A DNA stretch of 64,000 nt. It comes from Euborellia annulipes (taxonomy: Eukaryota; Arthropoda; Insecta; Dermaptera; Anisolabididae). Positions 43,746 through 54,616 of the stretch are shown piece by piece; position 1 is the first letter of the stretch; each line of letters opens with the position of its first letter. Below the pieces are notes generated by a model. It was given only the letters and a program-made list of their open reading frames with translations. It did not search any database and had not been told where the DNA came from. A program made the translations under genes and the position numbers. The DNA is taken from the NCBI GenBank assembly GCA_023213315.1, contig JAKCPI010007948.1, positions 1 to 64,000 on the forward strand, read 5' to 3'.

Positions 43746-45170
43746 TCGTAGACAGATCGTGAAATTAGACAGTTCATGAACTGTCTAGACATTTCATGAA
43801 CTGCAGCCAGATCGTGTAATGGTCAAACAGTTACATGATCTGGCTAAAAATTTTAGACAGTTCATGAAATGCAATTGGGCCTTAGACAGATCGTGTAATG
43901 CTCGAGAATTACATGAAATGTCTAAATTTTTTAGGCAGTTCATGAACTGCCTAACAGCAGTTTTGCCGATCGTGTACTGTTTGTAAAGCAAATAAAGATC
44001 TCGAAAAAAGTCAATTTTTTTCAATATTATTATTATTATAGATTACTGAATTTTACAAATCTCCCTCACTTTGTAAATCTTGGGTTAAGGTGCGCGTCTC
44101 GGGGTTCTAATTTTGGGAGATTCCAGCGGCCACAAATTTGAAGCTATCTGCCTCAATTTTTTTACTTTCTCTTACCTATGTATATATGTAATATATATAT
44201 AGAGAGAAAGTATTGGATTCATGTCAAAAATTCGATGTCGAGATTTTGATGGATCTTTACGTTTTGAGGTCCCCTGAATCCAAAAAAGTGGTTTTCGCGA
44301 CATGGTCTGTCTGTGTGTGTGTGTGTCTGTGTGTGTGTCTGTGTGTGTTCAATTTTAAGCATGAAGGAATTGAGCTAGGAGGTTGAAATTTTATATTTAA
44401 GTTAAACACCCCCGGGACCGGAAAAATAAGCTTTTAATCAAAATCGGCCAAAGAGTACTAGTACTTTACTGATGTACTTTTTCAGTTTTTTTCGATTTTC
44501 TCAAAATTCGCTCTAACGATTTTGATTAAAATTCAAAAATCAATTATTTTTTAGATGCTCTTTCAAATGTATATTCTCGTTTTGCCCTCAAAATTGTTTG
44601 AAGCACACTTTACTCTTGTGCTTCATAGGAAAGATAGGAGAAATGGTTGCCATGGTAACAAAATATAAATATTTTCCCATACTTATAAATTTTACATCTG
44701 AATTCAAATATTCCCTACTGCCGGGAACTAAACACATGTCGACACAAAAATCTGGTGTGACAAGCACAGTACACAACTTTCGATTACCGAAGGTAAGAGA
44801 AAGTTGTGTGCTGTGCGCCAGTCACACCAGATTTTTTAATTAAAGCGATTTAAAATGTCTACAACTTATAGGAGCCCTTTTTTTGATTTTCGAAAAAATA
44901 AAATTTTTTTTTAGATTTATTGCATTAAATTACAAACAGTACACGATCGGCAAAACTGCTGTTAGGCAGTTCATGAACTGCCTAAAAAATTTAGACATTT
45001 CATGTAATTCTCGAGCATTACACGATCTGTCTAAGGCCCAATTGCATTTCATGAACTGTCTAAAATTTTTAGCCAGATCATGTAACGGTTTGACCATTAC
45101 ACGATATGGCTGCAGTTCATGAAATGTCTAGACAGTTCATGAACTGTCTAATTTCACGATCTGTCTACGA
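43746..45170. mobile_element. Foldback element with arms made of short palindromes
   Basis: Arms 43746-44020 and 44890-45170 are inverted copies, starting TCGTAGACAGATCGTG and ending CACGATCTGTCTACGA. Within each arm CAGTTCATGAACTGTCTA, TTCATGAACTGCAGCCAGAT, ATTACATGAAATGTCTAA and similar 14-20 bp inverted words follow one another without a gap. The centre contains a complete family A copy (A11). No transposase frame; open frames in the arms follow from the repeats. Confidence 0.8.
44157..44837 (+). mobile_element. Family A element, copy A11 (full length)
   Basis: From TTTACTTTCTCTTACCTATG to CAGTCACACCAGATTTTTT with all internal blocks, including the full 3' hairpin (ACAACTTTCGATTACCGAAG, GTAAGAGAAAGTTGTG). 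It lies in the centre of the foldback element. Confidence 0.92.
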
Positions 45171-45809
45171 CATATATATGTAATATATATATATAGAGAG
45201 AAAGTATTGGATTCATGTCAAAAATTCGATGTCGAGATTTTGATGGATCTTCACGTTTTGAGATCCCCTGAATCCAAAAAAGTGGTTTTCGCGACATGGT
45301 CTGTCTGTCTGTCTGTGTGTGTTCAATTTTAAGCATGAAGGAATTGAGCTAGGAGGCTGAAATTTTATATATAAGTTAAACATCCCCCGGGACCGACAAA
45401 ATAAGCTTTTAATCAAAATCGGCCAAAGAGTACTAGTACTTTACTGATGTACTTTTTCAGTTTTTTTCGATTTTCTCAAAATTCGCTCTAACGATTTAGA
45501 TTAAAATTCAAAAATCAATTATTTTTTAGAAGCTCTTTCAAATGTATATTCTCATTTTGCTCTCAAAATTGTTTGAAGCACACTTTACTCTTGTACTTCA
45601 TAGGAAGAATAGGAGAAATGGTTGCCATGGTAACAAAATATAAATATTTTTCTGTTTATAAATTTTACATCTTGAATTCTAATATATTGGCTGAAACTAA
45701 ATATATGTCGACACGAAAAATCTGGTGTGACAAGCACAGAACATAACTTTCGATTACCGAAGGTAAGAGAAAGTTGTGTGCTGTGCGCCAGTCACACCAG
45801 ATTTTTTTT

Positions 45810-47016
45810 CTTTTTATATTTTAAAAATAATAATGAAAAGACAGGAAATCTAGTATATTGTTGAAATAATTATTAATAAATTTCCAAAATATCACTTACC
45901 AAGGAAGGAAGTGACAAATTGAACGTTTACATGCAGTGACGTCATTTCAACTTTCGCTTGTGGGGGGGGGGGGCTAACATTTTTTTTTTTCTTAAAATTT
46001 ACTTACAAATAGGTACTCTAATTTGGCCAAAATATATTTATATTTAATTAATTGTTTAATTTTGTACAGTTTATATACTCGTAGATAAAAAATATTTTAT
46101 TAAGAATAATATAAAATTTGTAAAAATCAGAGCCCCAATCAAATGCCTCCCTGCCCCCCCCCCCTCCCCAAATGACCCCACTGTTTTCATGCTGATTTTA
46201 GACACAAAAATAACAATAAAAGTATATAAAAGATGGATATACGATAGGTATTTGGGCACCAATGCCATCTTTACACCCTTATATAAAATAGATAATTATT
46301 TTATCAAAAGTGTAGGCCTATAATATCAGATATTTTTAAAATTAAACATAAGCCAAGACACTTGACGCTCGAATCAGGCGACTTTGAAATAAAAAATAAT
46401 GTAAATTAAAAAAAAATCAAATTGTATTAATTAACAACGCTTAATAAAGTATCTTAGATTATATCGATATGGATAATCATGATATAATTCTAATAGTTTA
46501 AAATAAATGTTGACTTTTTGAGCTGGTACATGCCAGGGGAATGACATTTTAGGTTAAAGAGACGAATATTTTCATTACGTTTTTGTAAATTTCAATATTT
46601 ATCATGTGTGCCCAAAAATTATTAACTTTTTCTATTAACTGATGTTTAAAAAAACTCAATATGCTAACAATCAAAGATCGAAATCATCTTAAATTGAAAT
46701 GGAGCGGGGAGGGGAGGGGGATATGGTCCAGCTTAATTTACCTAATCATATTTTTATTTTTTATTTTTTAACTTAAAGAATATCTAATAAATTATAATTC
46801 AAAAAATTAAAAAAAAAAATTATTTTAACGTAAAATAAATGATTTCTCAACGTGACATAAAAATGACATCTACTCTCTCTAATTAAGAAGAATAATATTT
46901 TATAATTATTTTTTGACATCATAAAATTTAATTGAAATTAATTATCAAATTTTGTTTATAGTCGAGCTGAATAATGTTTTGATGAACAACATAAAATTTT
47001 AAGGTATTAAGATAAA

Positions 47017-47051
<35 letters not shown>

Positions 47052-47117
47052 CACGAAATATGCATTTTCTTCTGTGTCTATGGAATTTGAAGTTTCCCCG
47101 AAAAAGTGCAGTCAGTT
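45810..47117. other. Unassigned AT-rich stretch
   Basis: A G run at 45962, a C run at 46158, a run of about 30 A ending near 47050. No gene or element was recognised. Confidence 0.45.
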
Positions 47118-47320
47118 CAAGCGATTTATTTTTTATTTATTGAAAAGTATTTCGGAATGCCTAACGCAATCCATCAAATTATGCGATTGAAGAGTGTTTT
47201 TATAAATTAATATAATTAATATAATTTAGAGAAACATAGGCATTCCGAAATAATTGCCAATAAATTATTTTAAGGTCAAAAGCCATCTTTTCTCCATAAA
47301 CATAATTTAATCGTCCCAGC
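47118..47320. mobile_element. Family H insertion H12 (degenerate)
   Basis: Inverted GTATTTCGGAATGCCTA and GGCATTCCGAAATAATTG, end phrase CGTCCCAGCATAC as in H2. The stem-loop core is largely lost. Confidence 0.55.
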
Positions 47321-47329
47321 ATACTTTTT

Positions 47330-47573
47330 TTTTTTTATAAAAAACATTCACACTTTTTTCTCATTCACACTCACATTCATACAGTCTTTTCGGCAACTTA
47401 GGCCATTTAAGACTTTTAACGATACTCGTATGTTTAATTATATCTATTGAGTGTCCAGTCATTCTTATTTAAGCCATTTGGTATCCAAATCATCGGACTG
47501 CCTGGGGCCCGAACCCTCGACTTTTTTTATTTGGGGTTAGCACGCTAATCCCTGCTTCAAGCCCCGAGGAACC
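47330..47573 (-). mobile_element. SINE family C, copy C7
   Basis: Oligo-T tail, CAGTCTTTTCGGCAACTTAG, head inverse CCTGCTTCAAGCCCCGAGG. AGCATACTT flanks both sides. A small internal deletion removes the ATTGGCTTAAATAAA segment. Confidence 0.8.
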
Positions 47574-47786
47574 AAGCATACTTAATTTCTTCTACATTTT
47601 TGTGTTTTTTTGCATTTTTATATTCTATGAATGTAAACAAATCCTCAAGCAGGCAATGGATTGGAATAGTAATTAAAAGAATATATGGACCCTGTTATGC
47701 AATGGTGTGTCAAAGACCAAACATCGGGTTTTGAGAAAATCAACAATAAAGTTTTTTGTTTACATTGGATTATATATAATTTTTTA

Positions 47787-48038
47787 TTATTGCTACTATG
47801 TCTTTTGTATTACTGTATTTCATATTATGTATTTTATATCACTGTATTTTCTACTATGTATTTTATATTACTGTATTTCCTATCATGTATTTTATATTAC
47901 TGTGTTTTCTATTATGTATTTTATATTATTGTAACTATTTTATTGTAAAGAGATTGTAAAAAAAAAAAAAAAAAAAAAAACGAGAATGGCGGGATGGCTA
48001 CTGGCCGACAGCCAATAAATAAATAAAAAAAAAAAAAA
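47787..48038 (+). mobile_element. LINE-like 3' end
   Basis: Repeated ATGTATTTTATATTACTGTA words, then GGCGGGATGGCTACTGGC, CGACAGCCAATAAATAAATA and an A run. TATATAATTTTT occurs on both sides, a target duplication. It is heavily 5' truncated, as usual for LINEs; no reverse transcriptase is present. Confidence 0.65.
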
Positions 48039-48177
48039 ATATATAATTTTTCTTGTCAATTGTGCAAGTAACATTAAATATAAATTTTTTTAAGACATAT
48101 TTCATAAAAAATATTATTAATTAAAACATTTGAAACAATATTCCGTGCTTAACTCAATTATAACCTTATTTTGCCCA

Positions 48178-48309
48178 AATCGCGGGTGGAGATAAGAGAA
48201 AACAAGGACCCCCTAATGGATCAACTGAGAGACCCGATCGAAAAGGTGGATTTAAAGGAATTTCTACAGATTATAAAAGATGTTTTGATTTATTAGTTAA
48301 TAGATCTAG
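48178..48309 (+). CDS. Exon-like open segment 1 in the 1.36 kb insertion
   Basis: Open frame reading YFAQIAGGDKRKQGPPNG, then RPDRKGGFKGISTDYKRCFD and LLVNRSS followed by a stop. It is markedly less AT-rich than its surroundings and hydrophilic, like the end of a real protein, but I do not recognise the family. No good acceptor was found. Possibly a captured gene fragment. Confidence 0.25.
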
Positions 48310-49040
48310 TTAATGATTAGTTATAATTGTATCTGCTTCGTCTTTTATATTGAATTATTATCGTTGTTGGGCAAGAATAGGTGTAACTCTTTATCGTGGG
48401 AGTACAGTTTGCTATGCTGAGTCTATCGGGTAGGACTTGTATAGGAAGATTTTGAGAAATGTCTTTTGGCTGAAAGAGAAAATTCAAATTTAAACAGGAA
48501 AACAAACAAAATACTTAAAAAAAACTTTAGTTTATTTAACAAGCAATTACGGGATTGAGATTTATTCAAAAAAATCAATTTTTTTATTGACTAGTTTTAC
48601 TGAATTAGAAAATAAAAAAATAAAAGAATCAAAACGTTTGGTGTGAATTAATAAAAATTCTTTTTATTTTTTTGTTTTAATCAAATTGACAATAAGGATT
48701 ATGAATATATTTATAAAGAAATTTTTTTTTTATTTTAGGAATAATTTAATAGAAATATCTTATTATTATTAGTTAATTATCTTATTATTATTAGCTAATT
48801 GAATAAATTTTAATTTTATTTTTTTTTTGTTGGTTTAAAATTATTCATGAAAGTTTTTATTTCTTTTTGTGAGCTCAATTTATTCTCTTAAAAATCATTT
48901 AAAGTTCAAATTAATGCTATATGCTAATGCTTGCAATTGCAATAAAAATTGATATAGTATTTTTACTTGTTGGATGGGATCCCACCTTCTCCTTCGAAAC
49001 GCCACGTCCTCTTGGGTGATGATGGTGATGTTTCTTTTTA

Positions 49041-49159
49041 GTTGTCAAGATGAAACCGCGTACCATGGAAAGACGACACCACCCGATGGTCCAGTATATG
49101 AGGTCTCGGAGGTGCAGTCAATAAAGCAAGAAAATTTTTCCAGCTGCTTTGTGTTATAG
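49041..49159 (+). CDS. Exon-like open segment 2 in the 1.36 kb insertion
   Basis: Preceded by a T-rich tract ending TTTCTTTTTAG. Open frame CQDETAYHGKTTPPDGPVY, EVSEVQSIKQENFSSCFVL, then a stop. AATAAA occurs within it (49119). Resembles a C-terminal exon, for example a receptor tail, but the family is not recognised and it may be an inactive fragment. Confidence 0.25.
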
Positions 49160-49624
49160 AAGTCGTTTTTTTTTTTGTAGGTGAATTAATAATTCTTGAA
49201 GATAAGATATAGATTGTTTTTTTTTTCTTGATAATGCCTTCCAAGCGATCGGTACTTCTGTACCTCTTGGTATTATTACAAAAATTTCTTTTTAAAATGC
49301 TATCAACAGCTGACTTGCCAGTCTAGAGCATAATAATCTTTTTTTCAGAAATTAGTTTTTTTTTTTAATAAAAAAAAAATTCTCTTTTTTTTTTTTAAAT
49401 ATAATTCTTTCTAATTATATCATTAATATTAAAAATAATACATCATTTTTTTTTTAAATTCAATATGATTAAAACAAAAAAATAAATCAATAAAAATTGA
49501 CATAATTTTCATATATCTTTACACAATTTTGAATTTTTTGGTCTTTGACACACCATTGCATAACAGGGTCCATATAATTTTAGTGTGAGAGTGTGAGTGT
49601 GAATGAGAAAAAAAGTGTTAATGT

Positions 49625-49628
<4 letters not shown>

Positions 49629-49675
<47 letters not shown>
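49629..49675. repeat. (TA)n microsatellite
   Basis: More than 20 TA units, next to a SINE family C tail fragment (49585-49626, GTGTGAGTGTGAATGAGAAA). Confidence 0.9.
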
Positions 49676-49677
<2 letters not shown>

Positions 49678-49683
49678 ATTTTA

Positions 49684-49993
49684 TAGTAAGGAAGAAAGAA
49701 AAGAGCAATTGCAGCTAGGTTTATTTCGTTTAATAATCACTTCAAGCCGACGTTTCGGTCAGATATACGACCATCATCAGGGCTGAAGCGTGTCAACAAA
49801 ATTCCCCAAAATGTCGAATGGCACAATCGTTCGACATTTTGGGGAATTTTGTTGACACGCTTCAGCCCTGATGATGGTCGTATATCTGACCGAAACGTCG
49901 GCTTGAAGTGATTATTAAACGAAATAAACCTAGCTGCAATTGCTCTTTTCTTTCTTCCTTACTACAAGATCTACTCAGCTATCCACCTCACTC
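49684..49993. mobile_element. Family H hairpin insertion H13 (near-perfect arms)
   Basis: 13 bp target duplication TAATATAATTTTA (49671-49683 and 49994-50006). The arms are about 135 bp and almost identical, with a loop of about 11 bp. Cores at 49743-49785 (minus) and 49863-49905 (plus): AGCC, CTGATGA, T, stem GGTC/GACC, GAAAC, GTC, GGCT. The extra right-hand tail ends CTCAGCTATCCACCTC. Probably the youngest H copy here. Confidence 0.9.
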
Positions 49994-50001
49994 TAATATA
50001 A

Positions 50002-50804
50002 TTTTACTTTCTCTTACCTATATATGTTAATATATCCTTTGAATCCAAAAAAAGGGTTTTTGCGAAATGGTCTGTCTGTGTGTGTGTGTGTCTGTGAACA
50101 AAATATCTCAGGAACTAAAAGAGCTACGAGGTTGAAATTTTATATTCAAGGTAGGCACCCCTCTGGAGCATGAAAATAAGCTTTTAATCAAAATCGGCCA
50201 AAAAGTACTAGTACTTTACTGAAGTACTTTTTCAGTTTTTTCGATTTTCTCAAAATTGGCTTCAATGATTTTGATTAAAATTCAAAAATCAATTATTTTT
50301 TAGATGCTCTTTAAAATTTATATTCTCATTTTGCTCTCAAAATTGTTTGAAGACCACTTTACTCTTGTACTTCATGGGAAAGATAGGAGAAATGGTTGCC
50401 ATGGTAACAAAATATAAATATTTCCCCATATTTTTTTTTTTAATTAAAAACATTCACACTTTTTTCTCATTCACACTCACACTCACATTCACACAGTCTT
50501 TTCGGCAACTTAGGCCATATAAGACTTTGACGATAACCGTTGTAATTAATATATCAATTTGGTGTTCAGGCATTTCTATTTAAGCCATCTGGTATCCAAA
50601 TGGCTTAAATAAAATCATCGGACTGCCTGGGTTCGAACCCGCGACGTTTGGTATAGGAGGTAGGCACGCTACATAATACGCCACACCCGGGGGCTTCCCC
50701 ATATTTATAAATTTTACATCTTGAATTTTAATATTTCGGCGGAAACTACATATATGTCGACACAAAAAATCTGGTGTGACAAGCACAGAACACAACTTTC
50801 GATT
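50002..50804 (+). mobile_element. Family A element, copy A12 (SINE C8 inserted)
   Basis: 5' end at ATTTTACTTTCTCTTACC with part of the 5' hairpin and following 60 bp deleted, later blocks intact. It stops halfway through the 3' hairpin (CACAACTTTCGATT), where repeat E begins. Confidence 0.8.
50434..50694 (-). mobile_element. SINE family C, copy C8 with 12 bp duplication
   Basis: TTCCCCATATTT on both sides (50422-50433 and 50695-50706) inside family A. Oligo-T tail, CAGTCTTTTCGGCAACTTAG, box B inverse GGGTTCGAACCCGCGACG. Confidence 0.9.
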
Positions 50805-50805
50805 C

Positions 50806-50895
50806 GGGGGCCACCTATCCCTGCTTAGATTTGCTTATCAACAGGGATCTTGGTGACTGTTGTCTTATCTTCTTACCAGGCCCGCGGGCCGAAAA
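50806..50895 (+). repeat. Dispersed repeat E, copy 3
   Basis: GGGGGCCACCTATCCCTGC, GGGATCTTGGTGACTGTTG and AGGCCCGCGGGCCG. It matches 10248-10332 and 18066-18130 in parts. Confidence 0.5.
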
Positions 50896-51328
50896 TCCTA
50901 TATATAAATTAGGGAAGAAATTAATTTTAAATTGTCAATTTTTCTTATTTTACTCTCAATTTTAATCGGTAATTTTTAAAGGCCAAACAAACAATGTCAG
51001 ATATGACAGCGACACATCTCTCGTCTCTTGGGAGGGAAAATAAAAGGAAATACCCTTTTTTGCCTTTGATTTTTTTCCATTTATCGGCATTAAATAATAA
51101 TATCGATCGCTTGAGGTCGAGTAGAGAGAAAGGGGGTGGGGGGGGGGGGTGTTGTTTTCGTTGAGCCGATCCGCATAATCAGCTTAGAGGGTTGCAGAGG
51201 TGGGGGTGGGTTATTCGTTGCTTATCTCTTCTCTCTTATCGCGTGTAGTAGTAGTTGCAAGTGAGAGAGAGAGAGCGACTTGCGTGTCTTTGCGCGCGTG
51301 GGGGGTGCGTGTTGCGTGTTGCATGCTG

Positions 51329-51368
<40 letters not shown>

Positions 51369-52600
51369 GGGCATCGATCGCACGGAACCCGGGACGGGCG
51401 CCGCCCTATTTACCGGGGGCCCTCAAATAAAATCCATGTCCTCTCTCTCTCTCTCTCCTCTCTCTTTCGAGGCTAACTAATCAACCCACCCCTCACATAG
51501 CTACAGATGAGTGCAATCAATAAAACGTTTCCAATTTACCTATCTTCAAGCATTTTGTCTTTTATAATCAAATATTCTCACTTTTCTTTTTCAACATCTA
51601 TTAAAATATAATTTTGGCCTAACGGATGAAAATTGTCAAAGTTATTAACCTAGGGGAGTTTTAAGAATGGGGTAAAAAAGTCCGTATTTTCTCCATTAAA
51701 AGATATTTCTCTCTCTCTATATATACATAGGTAGGAGAAAGTAAAACTTATTGTGAATTTATATACGTCATCACTAGAATAAGTAGAAATATGAAGAAAT
51801 ACTTGTTAAAATCTGGAAAAATATAGGCCTACTAAATTAAACAGCCTAAGATAGAGGCCCGGAGTCAAACCACGGATCTGCCGATTTGCACTGGTAGGGC
51901 ATGCTGAAAACTTTTTGGCCAGTGACGTAACGTACACTCCCGCAAACCCGAGGGAGCCGGGCTGACATTCAAGGCCATGAAAAAATGATATATTCACAAA
52001 AGAATATAAAAAATCCTTTTATAATATATAATTTTTCTGTTTTTACCTGAACCCCGAGGGGCCCGGGCCCTCTTAAAGACAAAACTTTTATCAAAAAATA
52101 TTAATAAATTTCATTTTTTTATTTTTGAGAAATTTCGGGGGGGGGGGCAAAAAAATGGTTGTGGGAGGGATACAGATAGTTAAAATACATAGAATTATAT
52201 TTCCCCCCAGAGGAGGAATGGTAAGCTGGGGTTGGGGTCCAAGTCTCACCCCCCTCGGGTTGACCCGCTTGGGAAATAATTCAAACACCCTCCCGAAGTC
52301 CCCTCTTAGGGTGGGGGGGGGGACCCCCCCGTGAAAGGGGCAATTGGGTGTGTGTGTTCCCTCTCTTGGCCCCCCCCTCCCCCCCCCCACCCCCCCCCTA
52401 GTTTCCGCCCAATCGAGTGATGCAAAACACGGCTAAAAGCTTAGAAAAATCGAATTTTTAACTTTGAACACCCCTAATTGAGTTCTTACCATCCCTGAAT
52501 ACATAAATCATATATTTAGGATATTCTATAGTTTTTTACCTTTCCAAAAATCATTCATTCGTGCAAATCTGTTAATTATTAACGAAATTAAATGATTCTG
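50896..52600. other. Unassigned stretch with simple repeats and small fragments
   Basis: (CT)n runs at 51331-51367 and 51442-51470. A lone family A 5' hairpin (minus) lies at 51706-51746. A tRNA-like box B (minus, GTGGTTTGACTCCGGGCC) is near 51857-51875. Dense G and C runs lie at 52137-52148 and 52310-52400. No gene recognised. Confidence 0.45.
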
Positions 52601-52757
52601 GAGCCTGGACCCTAATATATATAAATTCATAAATAACGGTTATCGTAAATGTCTTAAATGGCCTAAGTTGCCGAAAAGACAGTGTGAATGTGTGTGTGAG
52701 TGTGAGTGTGAATGAGAAAAAAGTGTAAATGTTTTTAATTAAAAAAAAAAAAAAAAA
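52601..52757 (+). mobile_element. SINE family C, copy C9 (5' truncated with duplication)
   Basis: Starts in the body at GCCTGGACCCTAATATATA, runs to the TGTTTTTAATTA18 tail. AAATGATTCTG lies on both sides. A 5' truncated insertion with target duplication is the mark of LINE-driven reverse transcription. Confidence 0.85.
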
Positions 52758-52860
52758 TGATTCTGAAAGTCAAATGTGTTAAAAATCAAATACCACCTGT
52801 ATAAGAAAATTTCATGATAAGGATTCTTGGATATATCTGGAGGCGATTGGCCTGATGTAG

Positions 52861-52990
52861 GCCCTACTGTCGGAAACTAAATATATGTCGACACAAAAAA
52901 TCTGGTGTGACAAGCACAGTACACAACTTTCTCTTGCCAAAGGGTAAGAGAAAGTTGCATGCTGGGCGACTAGTCACACCATAATTTTTC
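52861..52990 (+). repeat. Family A fragment (3' hairpin only)
   Basis: CTACTGTCGGAAACTAAATA, GTCGACACAAAAAATCTGG, then the hairpin to CTAGTCACACCATAATTTTT. Confidence 0.8.
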
Positions 52991-53085
52991 TCTCTCAATT
53001 GTTATTCCTGAGAAGTCGTACTAAGCCTTCCGTCCCATGCCAATATGAATTATCGGTATTCTACTGTATATATTTTCGCGCAATA

Positions 53086-53480
53086 ATCAGGTCTATTCTC
53101 TTAAAACAGACGGTAAAATTTAAAATAAACAATTGGGTGTTAAAAAGTAATGTAAAAACAATCAGCGTTAAAAAATGCTATTTCTCTAAACAAAGTTTTA
53201 ACAGCGACGTTAACATATTGCCTTTATTTTAAAGCTATCAAAATCATAACCTTAGTTTTTAGTTCAAGTGCGCCATGTTTATTTTAAACACGTCGTTAAA
53301 ATTTTAAAGGCACCCCCTAGACATGGCATTAATTTTTAACAGTATTTACTAAATGTTAGCGCTTTGGCTTTGTTTACAGAATAGCTATTTGAGGCAAGGA
53401 AGTGATTTTGAATAGCATTTTTTAACGCTTACATTACTTTTTAACACCCATTTGTTAACGTCTGTTTTTAAAGAATATTT
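53086..53480. mobile_element. Palindromic MITE N7
   Basis: CTATTCTCTTAAAACAGACG, TTGGGTGTTAAAAAGTAATG and GCGTTAAAAAATGCTATTT at the left face AATAGCATTTTTTAACGC, CATTACTTTTTAACACCCA and CGTCTGTTTTTAAAGAATA at the right. The inverted arms are about 120 bp each. Confidence 0.65.
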
Positions 53481-53494
53481 TTTATTGACCCGGT

Positions 53495-53861
53495 GCAGTG
53501 GCGTATTCAGGGGGGGCCCAGGGGGCCGGGCCCCCCCAAAGCCTTCTCCAAAACAAAAATACCTATTGTGTTCCCTAATGATATTTTTTTTTTTTTAAAT
53601 AAATATTTTATTAACTCTCATAAATTCTAAAATCTAACAAAAAACTTATAAATAATTGAAAAAATCTCTAATATTTACGAATTTTGTATTAAAATTATTT
53701 TTTATTTCAAGAAAAAAAAAATTTTTTTTATTTGTTTTTTATTTATAATTATTATATTATCTAAAAAAAATTTCTTCACTTTAAGTTTCTTGGTGAAGGG
53801 GGGGGGGGGTTCATTAAACTTTTGGGCCCCCCCCAAGCAGAAATCCTGGCTACGCTACTGA
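53495..53861. mobile_element. Non-autonomous hAT element, copy hAT-2
   Basis: CAGTGGCGTATTCAGGGG to CTGGCTACGCTACTG with perfect 8 bp duplication ACCCGGTG on both sides. The interior shares ATATTTACGAATTTTGTATT with hAT-1. Confidence 0.9.
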
Positions 53862-54616
53862 CCCGGTGGAATATAAACAAATAAATCATGAATAGTGAAA
53901 TGTTTTAATATTTTTTTAAACCTCTTTAAAAATTAAATCCCCACCCAATTTCTAATAGAGATTTTTTTTTATTCAGGATTATTATTATTATTGTAATAAT
54001 TGGAAACGACTTCCGGTAACAATTGGACCCCGAGGGGGTCGACAAGGATGCCATTAACATCCAAGTTTATTATCATTTTATTATCGATTCTCGCAAAGCG
54101 CATTGTCCCTCCCTGGTTGCTGAATATAATTGGTTTTATTTATTCTTCTCTCTCTTTGCGTTGTTAAAACTTGATCAAAATCTTTACAAAGATTCCCTCT
54201 CTCTCTCTTTGACTTCATAAAGTTTTCATTACAAATTCGGATTTGGACAAAGACTAGTTTGAAACAAAAGTATATTTGTGTGTGTGTGTGTGTGTGTGTG
54301 ATCGGTTTTGTAAACTTTCCTTATTCACCTTTTATGATTCATTCTCTCTCACTCTCCTTTAATTTGCTCATTCGCTGATTAATCACACTTCTTCTTCTTC
54401 TTTTCCTTTTGCACTTTGATTAAATTTAACATGCTTTTTTTTTTTTGATGAATATTCATAACAATAACTTGACTTTATTATAAATTCATTTATTATTTAT
54501 TAGGGATGTCTTTTTCTGTTTATTTATTAGTTTAGTGGGAGGGTAAAAAAAAAAAAAAAATTAATAATCAAATAAAATTTTAATTATTCCTGAATTTTGA
54601 TTTTATCTAGGTGAGA
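53862..54616. other. Unassigned stretch
   Basis: (TG)n at 54279-54300, CTTCTT near 54390 and A run at 54547. Nothing recognised. Confidence 0.45.

Larger units (their letters stand above)
43717..45809 (+). mobile_element. Family A element, copy A10, split by foldback element
   Basis: The first 29 bp (TTTTTACTTTCTCTTACCAA and TGTATATG) are at 43717-43745. The rest, from CATATATATGTAATATATAT to GCCAGTCACACCAGATTTTT, is at 45171-45809. The gap holds the foldback element 43746-45170. Confidence 0.85.
48160..49523. mobile_element. 1.36 kb insertion of unknown class inside MITE D4
   Basis: CAATT flanks it on both sides (48155-48159 and 49524-49528), and the MITE text is otherwise continuous. It begins ATAACCTTATTTTGCCC and ends ATATATCTTTACA, without visible terminal inverted repeats. 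It holds two exon-like open segments (48178-48309 and 49041-49159) separated by AT-rich sequence. Confidence 0.5.
47681..49578. mobile_element. Family D MITE, copy D4 (split twice)
   Basis: Left end TATATGGACCCTGTTATGCA at 47683, right end TTGCATAACAGGGTCCATAT at 49555. The middle is interrupted by a LINE-like tail (47787-48038) and by a 1.36 kb insertion (48160-49523). Confidence 0.8.

Noticed and set aside
43794..45122. Two nearly identical 76-79 codon open frames facing each other
   Set aside because: They are the translation of the palindromic arms of the foldback element; the same protein text in both arms reflects the inverted repeat.
51200..51480. Three overlapping open frames with Ser-Leu repeats
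   Set aside because: Produced by (CT)n tracts.
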